Shown piece by piece: positions 32,784 to 43,588 of a DNA stretch of 64,000 bases. The stretch comes from Dillenia suffruticosa (taxonomy: Eukaryota; Streptophyta; Magnoliopsida; Dilleniales; Dilleniaceae): NCBI GenBank assembly GCA_033439265.1, contig JAVTVX010000020.1, forward strand, positions 17,130,001 to 17,194,000. Direction: 5' to 3'. Position 1 is the first letter of the stretch; each line of letters opens with the position of its first letter. The position numbers and the translations under genes are program-made. The notes below the pieces were generated by a model that was not told the origin of the DNA, ran no database searches, and was given only the letters and a program-made list of their open reading frames with translations.

Positions 32784-33230
32784 TCATGCATCATTCTCCC
32801 GAAATTGAAAGATAGCTGCATCTGATGAGAAAGCTTTTGCAGCTTGTGTATATATCTCTTGATTAATTTTCTTCAATTTATCTTCTGTTATACAAGCACT
32901 TTCACTGGCCGGTTTTCCCCACCACTTAACTAAGAAGCATCTATAAGCATTTCCTCTTCTAGACCTCACCTCTTTGAGATCAAGAACTTTTTGGATGGTA
33001 TCAGATTGCTTTTCTGGAAAATGGTTAATATGTTCTACAAATGTAGTTACTGCGACATCAAAGCCCTCAAATGAATATAGATTGGAAATATTGAAAATTG
33101 GACTAATCTACGTCTAAAGTAGAAGCTCTATTAAATAAGCATTAGAGCTAATCTTCTTTAAAACCTTACAAGGTCCACATGACTACCTCGTGGAACGCCT
33201 TACATCTCTAAGAGGCATTATTTTTATGCA
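32784..33230 (-). pseudogene. 3' end of pol from another gypsy lineage, with chromodomain
   Basis: One frame reads GPCKVLKKISSNAYLIEL, then ISNLYSFEGFD, and ends in a chromodomain-like segment YRCFLVKWWGKPASESACI followed by EDKLKKINQEIY. This is the C-terminal order of integrase tail, linker and chromodomain in CRM/Reina-like chromoviruses, and it differs clearly from the Tekay-type tails of elements A-D. Stops interrupt the part before 33110. No LTR or other domain of this element is recognised nearby. Confidence 0.6.
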
Positions 33231-34560
33231 GCACCAAAGAAGAAAAAACTTGCAGGAAAGGAAAAGATAAGATTAAAAGACAAGGAAAAAAAAGACAAAG
33301 AAGAAAGGAAGCTAAAAAACAGTAGCACAGATCATGATACTGAAGAACTGTTTTAGCAAAACAAGGACTTAGTTTAAGTTATAATCAGGGATACCCGTGA
33401 CCTATTTCTAAGTATCTCAACCCCCCCCCCCCCGGGGGGAAACAATAAATAAATAAATACAGAGCCCTTCTCTCCCAAGGCACTAGCCCTCTTGTGGTAT
33501 AATCTGTAAAATGACTGGGAATGATGAAAGCTGTAAAATGCAAAGCTAAACATTATGAATGCACTTGATCCACAAAGTTGCAAAGAAAAGAAACAGTCAA
33601 GTGGCGAAAAAAATTTCTAATTTTATTGACATTTTTGCAAGATAACCACATCACTTCATATACCCCCACTCACCTCCCCCCCCCCCCCCCCCCAAAAAAA
33701 AGTTTAAACCCTTCAAGCATCCAAGAAGCATCTGATATTTGAAAATCGAATAAAGAAAGCCTAGAATATTTGAGAAGAAATTCATGTTTGACACACTCAC
33801 TACATCAACATCGCAATCCATGGCCTAGGAGAGAAGAGAAGTTGCAAAGCAGTTGATATCAAAAAGTCGGTTAACTTCTGGAGTCATAGCTCGAATAATA
33901 ATCATTAGTGCCAATACACCGGCCTTGTCAAATGAATTGTACCCAAGACTGGAGAGACATTGTAAAGATCATGCTGACATATGTAATCAACATATTAATT
34001 GTGTTGGAAAGGCCTTGGACCTACATATCTCAGAAAATACATTAAACTAATAACTTTGAGGAGAACAAGGATGGTGGGCAAGTGGTATCAGAAAAATATC
34101 CATGACCATAAGGGGCATGGATACTGCATAATGGGCGTTATGAAGATATGTGTCATGGCAGTGGCAAGGGATTCAAAATGGAACGCAAAAGCCCATATTT
34201 TTCCATGGCAGATAAGTGAGGAAGGTCTTTGAACTTGATGAAACCAGTTAGTGATTTTGAGATGAACAAATCAATAAAACAAGTCGATACCTTCTTTAAA
34301 CTAATAGGTCTTTTGAGCATCAGAGAAAGTAAGTGATTTAACTTCTCATCAAGCTATCTTCTAATGGCTTGAGAAAGCAATTACAACAGCACCATCTAAG
34401 GTAATTAATTATATGAACTTACCATTTTCAGAATATAATACCAAGTCCTAGTCTTCCAAGAATTGTAATTTTCCCTGCTCAAGATCACAATAGATGGGAA
34501 TATAAAAAGGGACCATAACATATGTACACCTGCCGTACGAAAGCAAAAGCATGTACTTAC
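33231..34560. other. Intron sequence with homopolymer runs, no gene recognised
   Basis: Contains a run of 13 C followed by 6 G (33421-33439) and a run of 18 C followed by A (33676-33700). Possible slippage or assembly-sensitive sites. No coding homology seen on either strand. Confidence 0.6.
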
Positions 34561-34887
34561 CAGTTCCACAGAACAGCATGCACTGTTCTCTCTCTTGCCG
34601 CCCCTTCGCCGGTGAACAATGCCGCAACCCACTCATCTGATACCAGCTTAGCCACTGCCTTACCTGTGATTCTCGACACATCATGAGATGTACTGCCAGA
34701 TCTATCGCCAATCACTCTATGAGCCAGTCTAATAGCCGAACCAGCACTAGCACGACACCTCTCCAAAAGGCCCCACAAACATCTTCACTGTCTCCGCACC
34801 AGCTGCTCCAGCAGCTTGAAGGTAATCCTCAATTGCCGATACCCAAACAGCCCCGGGAATTCCATTACTTAAAACCATTCCCCTGAA
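34561..34887 (-). pseudogene. ZIP4: SPO22/ZIP4-like pseudogene, exon 1 downstream half
   Basis: After the copia insertion the ZIP4 frame resumes as [11 protein letters not shown] followed by [21 protein letters not shown] 1-base insertion near 34770 shifts the frame, which continues [20 protein letters not shown] and LVSDEWVAALFTGEGAARER up to HAVLWN. The perfect donor TG|GTAAGTAC marks the exon end. Order and spacing match plant ZIP4 (A-V-W-V-S-A, A-H-R-V, L-V-S-D-E, V-L-W-N). About ten residues expected between this part and 54722 are missing at the insertion site. Confidence 0.9.
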
Positions 34888-35620
34888 TCACCGGCATGAA
34901 CAATTCAAGCTCCTTGCTTGAATTTATAAGAGCAAGCTCTTAAACACTTTACCTGGATCACTCCAAAATCAACTTCATCTTGAAGCAATTTTGAAGATTT
35001 TCTCCACAACCTGACGCAGTACTCTTTCTAGAATCCTTAACTATCTACTATTTTATCAGTTGTTGTGATTACGGTGCGTAGAGAATGAGATTTAGAATCT
35101 CTATTTATGGACTCCAATATGCTCATTATAATTACTATTACACTTATTGTAATAGTGGTTACAAGTAACATTATACTCATCATAATGAGTATTGCACTTA
35201 TTGTAACAGTGTTATAAGCACCATTATGCTCATTATAATTGCTCAATTAAATTTGAATTTAAATTCAAATTTAAATTCAAATGAAACTAATTATGTTTTC
35301 TCTTAAGAAAATAATTTAACTCGTTACACAATCATTAAGTTAGTCAAGATAATTTAATACTCTAGTATAAGATTCCTCTGGTATAAGATTCCTCTCATGT
35401 GGATTTAAATCCTACTATCGATACTTTTTAATATTTTTATATGTTTTAAAGTGTTGATACATTCTGGTCATGTATGTGCCCATGTGGCAATGGACAAATC
35501 ATGTGTGTGCCCATGCGGCAATCCATGTGTCATGATGAAATTTTGCACAATCTTATTGGATTTGGAGGATCAAATTAATCTCATAAACCCTAACATACTT
35601 TTGTGAAATTAAGGTATTCA
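34888..35620 (-). repeat. Copia 3' LTR
   Basis: Aligns with the 5' LTR at 54038-54715; both share GTGTGTGCCCATG and CTCATTGGATTTGGAG-like blocks. The plus-strand left edge lacks about the first 35 bases of the partner. Similarity fades after about 35620; a longer LTR reaching about 36388 (TGTTACA) is possible if the partner is truncated. Confidence 0.7.
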
Positions 35621-36565
35621 TGCTTGAGGAGTTGCATATGTGCGTAGGCCGTGTGACCTTAGGCATGCAATCAAACTCATCTCTTTATACTACTCTTAAG
35701 TAAAGCATGAAAGATTTCCTTTTTAAGCCATTTATGGCTTATCATAAGTGTCGATTTAAAATATTCATTCAAAATCATCTATAACTTCTAGTAAATTCGA
35801 TTTGAAATAGTTAAAATGTTTATTCAAAATCATCTATAATTTCTAGTAAATGTCGATTCGAAATAGTAATTGAGTTACCATGTTAATGATCCATCAATCA
35901 TTAACCATACCTCATGCCCTAAGATATGTTGATGCACAATTTGACTACATTCAATCCCTTCTTGTGAGTTGAAATTTATTTCAATCTCATTAATTGTAAC
36001 AAATGCAAAGTGCACTTGTTTGTTTAAGTCATCTTTATATTTGAAAGTTTATTGCTTAAAGTAATATGTTCACGTCTTTAAATTACAAATGACCATACAT
36101 CTAACACATTCTTTGCTTTTACACTAACTATTTGAAGAATCAAGACTATGTCTTCACCCAACCGGGGTTCCATCATACTATATCTCACGTAGTCATTTAG
36201 GACACACCCGTCAAAATGAGTACAATAAGCTTTATTCATCAAATATTAGTCAATAGTCATGAAGAGCGTTAAATGATCAAACATAAATGATCAAAGAATC
36301 TAATACACAAGAAGACAAGGATCATTTCTTGTTTTCTTTCTTGGTCAACTTATACATACATGATACGCACATGTGTTACAGTGTTACATTCCACTTTAAA
36401 TAATTTATGACCCCTAAGTAGGTTGTCACTCCCACTTAAATCATTTACTATAGACTTTTTCAAATTCTATTCAAGTAGACTTCTCCCACTTGAACCACGA
36501 CGACTTCAAATGAATATCTGCCACTTGACCAAGAAGACTTTTCGCACTTGTTTCTTGGAGTATAT

Positions 36566-36607
<42 letters not shown>

Positions 36608-36976
36608 GAATACTATGTAGGTCAAAATTGAACATTTTCAATTTACACTATGAATGGCACATACATGTTCGATAAATCGTTCATTACCTCATCTTAATTT
36701 TCATCAAGGTGACTATCATACTCATATATTGAAACTTCTTTCAATATTGTCATTGGAATAAATAACATATTTACTTTTTCATTTGAAAAGTTTTATTTCT
36801 ATCTTTAACCAAAAAACAAAAAAATAGAGACAAATTGTATATGTGAGAAATACAATCCTCTGATCGGATATATCTTAATAATTTGTTGTGATGTAAAATA
36901 TGTTTTGAAAAAATAATTGTATTAAACAGATAAATACAATGCATGAATACAACTTTGTGACAAATGAAAGTTTATA
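35621..36976 (-). other. Copia 3' non-coding region (or extended LTR)
   Basis: AT-rich, with a near-perfect tandem copy of ATTCAAAATCATCTATAACTT around 35762 and 35821 and a 38-base A run at 36569-36606. No coding homology and no clear polypurine tract. Confidence 0.5.
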
Positions 36977-39900
36977 TCACAATCTACGAAAACCCATTTC
37001 CATTACATGTTTGACAAATATATTAGGAGGTACTATTTTTGTTAAGAGGTCTGCACTATTTGTCTAGTAGATATGTGTTCCATTCCAACTTCCTTTTTTT
37101 CAATTGTATCTTTAATAAAGTTATATTTTATCCCTATATGGTTGGTCTTTTCATGATATTTTGGATCCTTAATATATGCCAAGCCTACCATACTATCACA
37201 ACAAATAGTAACCGACATATTATTAGGTGTTACTATATTGAAATATATGGAAGGAAGCAACCAAACCAGAAGGCTTCTTACACAACAACAACTCCTGCTA
37301 CAAATTTAGCCTCCATGGTTGACAATGTTGTACAAGTTTGCTTCTTGCTATTTCAAGAGATAGCTCCATTATAAAGCAAAAAAATATAACCTAATGTAGA
37401 CTTGTACACATCTTGATCCCCTCCCCAATCTGCATCAGTGTATCCTTTTAACTCTAAGTTACCAACTTGGTAACATAACTAACAATCTTTCATTCCCTTA
37501 CGATATCAAAAAATTCTTTTGATACACTTCCAATGTTCTATTCCAAAATTGGATGAGTAAGGGGTTAATAGACTAACAGATGGACTAATATCTGGCCTTG
37601 TACACAATATTGTATACATGAGGCTTCTAATGGCATTCAGATATCGAACCATTTCCATTTCTTTCTTCCCTTCGGGAGTGCTCGGATGCATTACTATACT
37701 AATATTACTATTTTGTGCAATATAAGCATTCATCGGTTTTGAGTGTAGCATATTAAAACATTCAAGAATCTTATCAATATAAGATTCTTGAGATAATACC
37801 AATAGCCTCTTCAACCTATCTCTCATAATCTTAATTCCAAGAATTTGATCGTTTCACCTAAATGTTTCATTTCAAATTTAGATAGCCATGTTTTGACATC
37901 ATTTACAAAACTCAAATTATTATTAACTAATAGTATGTCATCAACATATACTGACATGATTATAAACTTGTTCTTAGATTTTAGGACATACATACAATGG
38001 TCTTCATTTGGCATCTTGAATCCAAAAATCAATGCAGATTTAAGAAACTTCAAATATCATTGTCTTGAAACTTGTTTCATTCTTAAGTCTACATACTTTA
38101 TTTTCTTGACCTTTTTTAGCAAAACGATATGGTTGTTGCATGTATATCTCTTCACTCAAATTGCATTGAAGAAGGTTATATTTACATCCATTTGATGTAA
38201 TTTCAAATCCAATTTTGCAACCATTGCTAGTAGCAATCTGATGGAGGCAATCCTCACAATATGTGAGAAGGTATCTTCGTAATCAATACCCTCCTCTTGT
38301 ATATAACCCTTGGCAACCCATCCTTTTTTGTACCTTTCAATGGTACCTTCTACATTCTTTTTTATCTTGAGAACCCATTTATTTCCAATCGTCTTTCGAT
38401 CTTGAGGAAGATCAACCAAGTCCCATACTTGATTGTCATGCACCGATTTCAATTTATCTTCCATTGCAATTATCCATTTGTCATAGTCTGGTCTATTTAT
38501 TGCTTCTATGATGTTCCATGGTTCATCTTCTAAATTCGCAATGAGGCTTTCTCTATGATACATACTCTACCATTTTGGTGGTCTGGATTCTCTTCGTGAA
38601 CATCTAAGTGCAAAAATGTGAACTTGTTCTTCTTTTTGACTTTACACATTTGCATTTTCATGAAGTTCCTATGGAGAATCTTCATCCTCAACTTGTTGAT
38701 TCGTCTGTTGATCATCAAGATGAACTTTATCATCTCTGTCATTATGATCTTCGACTTGGCTCCTTCTTAAACCAACAATGATCGCAGGAGGCTCTATCAC
38801 TTCAATATTATTATTTGAACCAAATTCAATAACTTCTGATATTAAATGAGACTTGTCCCTATTTCCTTTCTCAAGAAACTCATTTTCTAAGAAAGTTTAT
38901 CCCTAGAATCGAATTCAACATTTCTACCCTTATTTTTCAAATCAATAAATACATAACCTTTAGAGAGTTCTGATTATAGAAGAAAAACACATTTCTTTCC
39001 TTTTGGCCCTAATTTCTAAATTCATGATTTAGATTATGGACATAGGCTACACAACCCCATGGTTTAAGATAACTTAAACTTGGAAGTTGTCTGATCCATA
39101 ATTTGTAAGAAGTAAACTCAATAGATTTGGATGGCACCCTATTTAAACTGTGAACAACCGTGAGTAATGTATCTCCTAAAAGGAAATGTCCAAATTGGTC
39201 TATGCCATCATGGATTTCACCATGTCTAAAAGAGTTCTATTTTTTCTCTCCACCACACCATTCTATTCAGTTGTATAAGAAATAGTTAATTGTCTTGCTA
39301 TTTCTTTTTTCATCACACCATTTCTTGAATTCATTTGACATATACTCTTCACCCCTATCAGTCTGTAATGACTTGATGGTTCTTTTTAATTGGTTTTCAA
39401 CCAATTGTGTATATATTACAAAGCAATATAATGTTTCACTTTTGTGTTTTAACAAATACACATAGATGAATCGAGTATAGTTATCTATGAATGTAATAAA
39501 ATATCTAAACCGTTGCCTATATGTTACACTCATAGGTTTGCATATATCAGAATGAATTAAATATAGTGAATATTGACTTTTTCCCCGTTTTAAATGGTTT
39601 CTTGGTTGTCTTTTTTTTTTGGTACCTTTACTTGGCCACTACCCAATATTCAGAGTTTTGTCCCAATTAATCTGGATCAACCACTAAGGGTCCACTTTGT
39701 GGGGGCGAGTCTCTCAACATTGTTTTTTTCATGCTCAGAGATATTCGAACTCCCGATCTATTTAAAGGACGAAAATGTCCATCTCACCTATGCCAACAAA
39801 TGTTGGTTGTCTTTCCAGTTATGTAATATTCACATATTGAATTATTCACATTTGATAGAGAATCGAGCAAACCCCATTTGGCTAGTTTTTTCGCTTTCTC

Positions 39901-40178
39901 TATTCCAATGTGTCCTAACCTTGCATGCCAAATATTTGCATCATTTGACTCAATCATATGACAACCATGTGACTACTACAATTTACATGATCATTTAATG
40001 CAAACAAACCATCACATAGGAGATAAGAGCAAATTTAATATTATTGCGATATATATTCAGTACATCATCATAAAAGTTCAAATGGAAGCCAAACTTCAAC
40101 AAACAAGTAACGGAGATCAAATTTCTCCTTATTTGGGGTATATAGAGAACATCTCTCAGGGACAACATGTGTCCATTA
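36977..40178 (-). pseudogene. pol: Copia pol remnant: integrase, RT, RNase H
   Basis: From high to low coordinates: the GAG-pre-integrase segment (LHARLGHIGIEKAKKL at about 39930), split by a SINE; integrase core (YFITFIDNYTRFIYVYLLKH and IKSLQTDRGEEYMSNEF at 39530-39300); RT (NKWVLKIKKNVEGTIERYKK, then SVYVDDILLVNN with catalytic YVDD near 37950); and RNase H (TICCDSMVGLAYIKDPKYHE at about 37180 and SADLLTKIVPPNIF), ending at 36977. Several frameshifts and stops. Copia domain order (integrase before RT) is clear. Confidence 0.9.
39614..39802 (-). mobile_element. tRNA-derived SINE inserted in the copia integrase region
   Basis: Read on the minus strand it starts with a tRNA-like head: an A-box-like TTGGCATAGGTGAGATGG and a B-box-like GAGTTCGAATATC about 40 bases later, the internal pol III promoter layout. 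It ends in an A run (plus-strand T run 39611-39620). Both sides carry the same 12 bases, TTGGTTGTCTTT, at 39602-39613 and 39803-39814, a typical L1-type target duplication. Removing the insert restores the copia frame across T-G-K-T-T-K-K-P-F. Confidence 0.82.
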
Positions 40179-40950
40179 TGTCACGCCCTGACCGACCCCC
40201 GGGCCGAGCACATGAGCAACCGTCGCGACACCTCAATGCACGAGCACAACCCTTCGAGACATCGAGGTATTGTAAGGCTAAAAACACATATGTCCAAATC
40301 AGTTTACAAAATCACATGAGTTCCCAAGTAATAAAAGTAAAATATCTCAATGTGTCTCAAATGCATAAATATGTAAACCCAAGATGAGAGCTACCATTTA
40401 CATGCGCCAATAGTAATATGCAGCTATCCCCAAGCAAATAAGTACAATGCTCAAACTAAATACTCCAAAATAATATAATAACCTCAAATTGAATACAGCG
40501 AAAGAAACGGCTAACCATGCCCCAACCCAGTCTCCAATATAAGTCCAACGAAGTCATGTCTCTACCATTCCCTCGATCCAAGACTATACCTGTGAAAGGG
40601 AAAGTAAGGGGTGAGTATCTATGAGAGGATACTCAGCAAGTAAGGGAATTGACATCGTGCTATCAATATCAAGTGTGAATTTGGAGTGTCAAGGCATGTA
40701 ATACAATATCAAGTGTGCGAAAAACAGCGTGTAGTTTTAACATAACTCAAGGCACACATCAAAAAATAATATATACATCCATCTATATATCAAATCACAT
40801 ATATAGAGTCGGCCGAACAAACAACCCCGGCAATAGTCTACCTCGACCAAGGACGGGCGCATTGGAGGTTTTCACAATACAAATATCAAATAATGACTCT
40901 TTACCCTAATGTTGGCCACAAGCTATTCCAACTAACCTATAAATAATAAT

Positions 40951-41012
<62 letters not shown>

Positions 41013-43520
41013 ATAAATAGTCGGCCGTGTATGATGCCTCACCCCGTGCTAGACAGAGGTAAACTCACATTCTTTCTGATGAGGGTCAACCTAGGACAAC
41101 TATACACATGACAATCTGGCGAATACCTCCGGCCGAAGTGTATCCGGGCACAAAGGGTGCCTCTACCAAATGTCATTCGTAGCTACAGAATGCTATAGGA
41201 AGCATATCGCAATATCATCAAGTCAGTCGGGCACGTAGCCCCATGCATCACATCATCACGTCGGCCGGCATATAGCACCATACATCGTATCATAACATCG
41301 GCCGGATGTATAGCCCAAATAGTACATGTAAATCCGTTTAAAACCATGTGTCAATACAGTGGGAACATTTAAAACATGTCAATATGTCAAAAAGGTGGCA
41401 CAATATCCAGTTATCAAACTTATGGATGCGTATCAATAAAATCAGTAGTTGGGACACTCCAATGGTCACAAAAACATGTATATATATACTTATCAAAATT
41501 TAAAAATTTAGTTTTCACACGTATAGAAATCATGTCGTTTGAAAATCGGTAAAACATAATTTGTCAATCAATAGGAGATATCAAAATTTCACTCACAGTA
41601 TGGAGGAGGGTAGATCACTCCCCTCAATACCACTATAACAGCAAATGGAACTCCCTCGAATCGATCATCAATCACGTCACTACAATGATCATATATGCAC
41701 ACATATGTCATTATAGGAAAATATATGTAATAAATTGCACTTAACAATTTCTTAGTGTAGGACGAAGTTGTAGGGCATCTTAAATAAATCTCTAAATGTA
41801 TTTGTACAAAAATATCAAAATTTTCAAATTTTGGTCCTATCAAAATCACTGCACGGACATCGTGCTCATGCCGCGCCCATGTCGGCCCATTGCCCGGCCC
41901 CCATGCGCACAAAGCCTATGTCCCTATATGGTAGAAATGACTTAGCTCTTTGCACACAGCTCCAAATTAAGCAAAATTTTGATATATGTTGTAGGAAATT
42001 TAGGGCCCTATAACTTTCACGTTATACATTTTCTCAAAATCTCAACGCAGAATTTCCAAAAATACTTATTTTGTTTCTGTCGCGTTCTATATTTAGATTA
42101 TGTCCTATGTTCGTGCAGAAACAATAACTTTCACCCTACTCAGTCCTATTTTCATGTTTTGAGTTTTACTCAATTATGCCGAGAATAATTCATGATCAGA
42201 ACTGTCAGGTTTCAATTGGAAATAAGGTTTCTGTCAAAACGTTTTTAGGAAAAAGGGAATAACTTTTGATTCCTTTGTGCGGATTGGCTGAAGTTTTTCC
42301 AGGCAAGGGTGATACCTACAACTTTTATATTTTGAGTTTCTCTAAAATAGGACTGAAAAAGGGTCGTTTTTGCACACTGTTTGTATGTTCCGAAACAGAA
42401 CAACTTTTTATCGTGTTTCAGGAAAAGTGTCATAACTTTTGGCACAAGTATCAGATTAAGGTGGTTCTTATTTCATTAGAAAGATGAGACTAGATCTAAA
42501 ATTTACTTAACTAGAGCATTTGCTAAGTTAGACTGTAAAATGCATCAAAACAAAGGTAAAGTCACGGATAGAACTATGAACAAAATTTAAAACAAGACAG
42601 AAATCTCTTTACCTAAAACTTGGAATTTTAAGTCCACCAATCTTCACCTCAAGGCCCTTTCTTCCTTCTTTGCAACTTGATTCGGCCTTCCTTAAAATCA
42701 TAAGACAAGGCTTAGCTTGGCTTAAATCGACATGTGCTAAAGAAAATGAAGAAAGAACATGTTCTTACCTAAGGAAGCTTGAAGAAGGGTTGCAGAAATT
42801 CCAGATTTCCTCTCTTTGAGGCTCTTGGTTTTGCTCTTGTTCTCACTAACAAGTGTTCTCTTTTGGTTCTAGCCTTGTAGTATGTTGTTCTAGGATGAGA
42901 ATAGGTGGGATTTAGGAAAGAATATGAGTGGGCTTTTGTGGAGAAAATGGAGCTTCCTCCTCCCACGGTTTGGACAAGGAAGCAACAAGGCACTTGTTGG
43001 TCATTAAACCTTAATTGCACTCAACCATGATCTAAGATCCACAAGTCTTGAACTTCTCCATGCAAAATCCCTACCCTTGATTTGCTTCCACACTTTAATC
43101 ATTGGAAAGGTCTTGTCATCCACTATCTCAATCCAAAGGCTTACATTTGCATGCAACTTCAAGCAATTTTTTACCCTTGGATCAACTTTCAAAAATTACA
43201 CATTAGACCCAAAATTGCTAACAAGTCCTTTAAATTATAAAAATTTAAATTTGCCCCCTAAAAATTTTTATAATTACACATTAGACCCAAAATTTCATGT
43301 TAGGCCTAATTAAATTTATTAAATGTGAAACTAAGGTTATTGAGTCTCTTTGAGTCAAACTGACCCAAGTTTACATTTTACCGGTAAATTTCTTGGGTCG
43401 TTTTATCGAAAAATTTCTTATTGAAAATTCATGAACGTAGTTGTGGAAACATCATATATATATATATATATATACATGAACTGGAATACACCATAGGATA
43501 TACTGAGAGTCGGTGTTATA
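40179..43520 (-). repeat. 3' LTR of element D
   Basis: Contains the TGAGTATC/GATACTCA hairpin at 40612-40635, a TA microsatellite (40954-41010) much longer than in the partner LTR, the CGTAGCTAC motif near 41188, and a series of degenerate repeats built on ATAACTTT with TTTTGAGTTT at 42000-42450. Compared with the partner it lacks about 55 bp near 42145. Polypurine tract on the minus strand (AGGGGGTTAGGAAAA) at 43521-43535. Confidence 0.93.
40954..41010. repeat. (TA)n microsatellite
   Basis: About 28 uninterrupted AT units; the matching site in the other LTR (49639-49647) has only a few units, so the expansion happened after insertion. Confidence 0.95.
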
Positions 43521-43588
43521 TTTTCCTAACCCCCTAAAAACAAGTTTCGTTCCCGAAACTAAAAGGAAACCATACAAGGAAAGGAAAA

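Larger units (their letters stand above)
20342..34560 (-). other. ZIP4 pseudogene intron 1, 14.2 kb, with element C inside
   Basis: Donor TG|GTAAGTAC (perfect consensus) at 34561/34560; acceptor CTTACAG at 20342. The segments outside element C are 20342-22158 and 32705-34560. In the first I see no coding homology, only AT-rich sequence with a T run at 21498-21509. The second holds a gypsy fragment (32784-33230) and homopolymer runs. Confidence 0.78.

Noticed and set aside
34405-34470. Possible extra ZIP4 exon ending in AAAATG|GTAAGTTC
   Set aside because: The strong donor is tempting, but exon 2 at 20153-20341 already supplies the ZIP4 segment with correct phase to the donor at 34560, and the residues here do not align.
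37039-37374. Plus-strand open frame over the copia RNase H region
   Set aside because: It is the shadow of the minus-strand RNase H, which has clear copia motifs.
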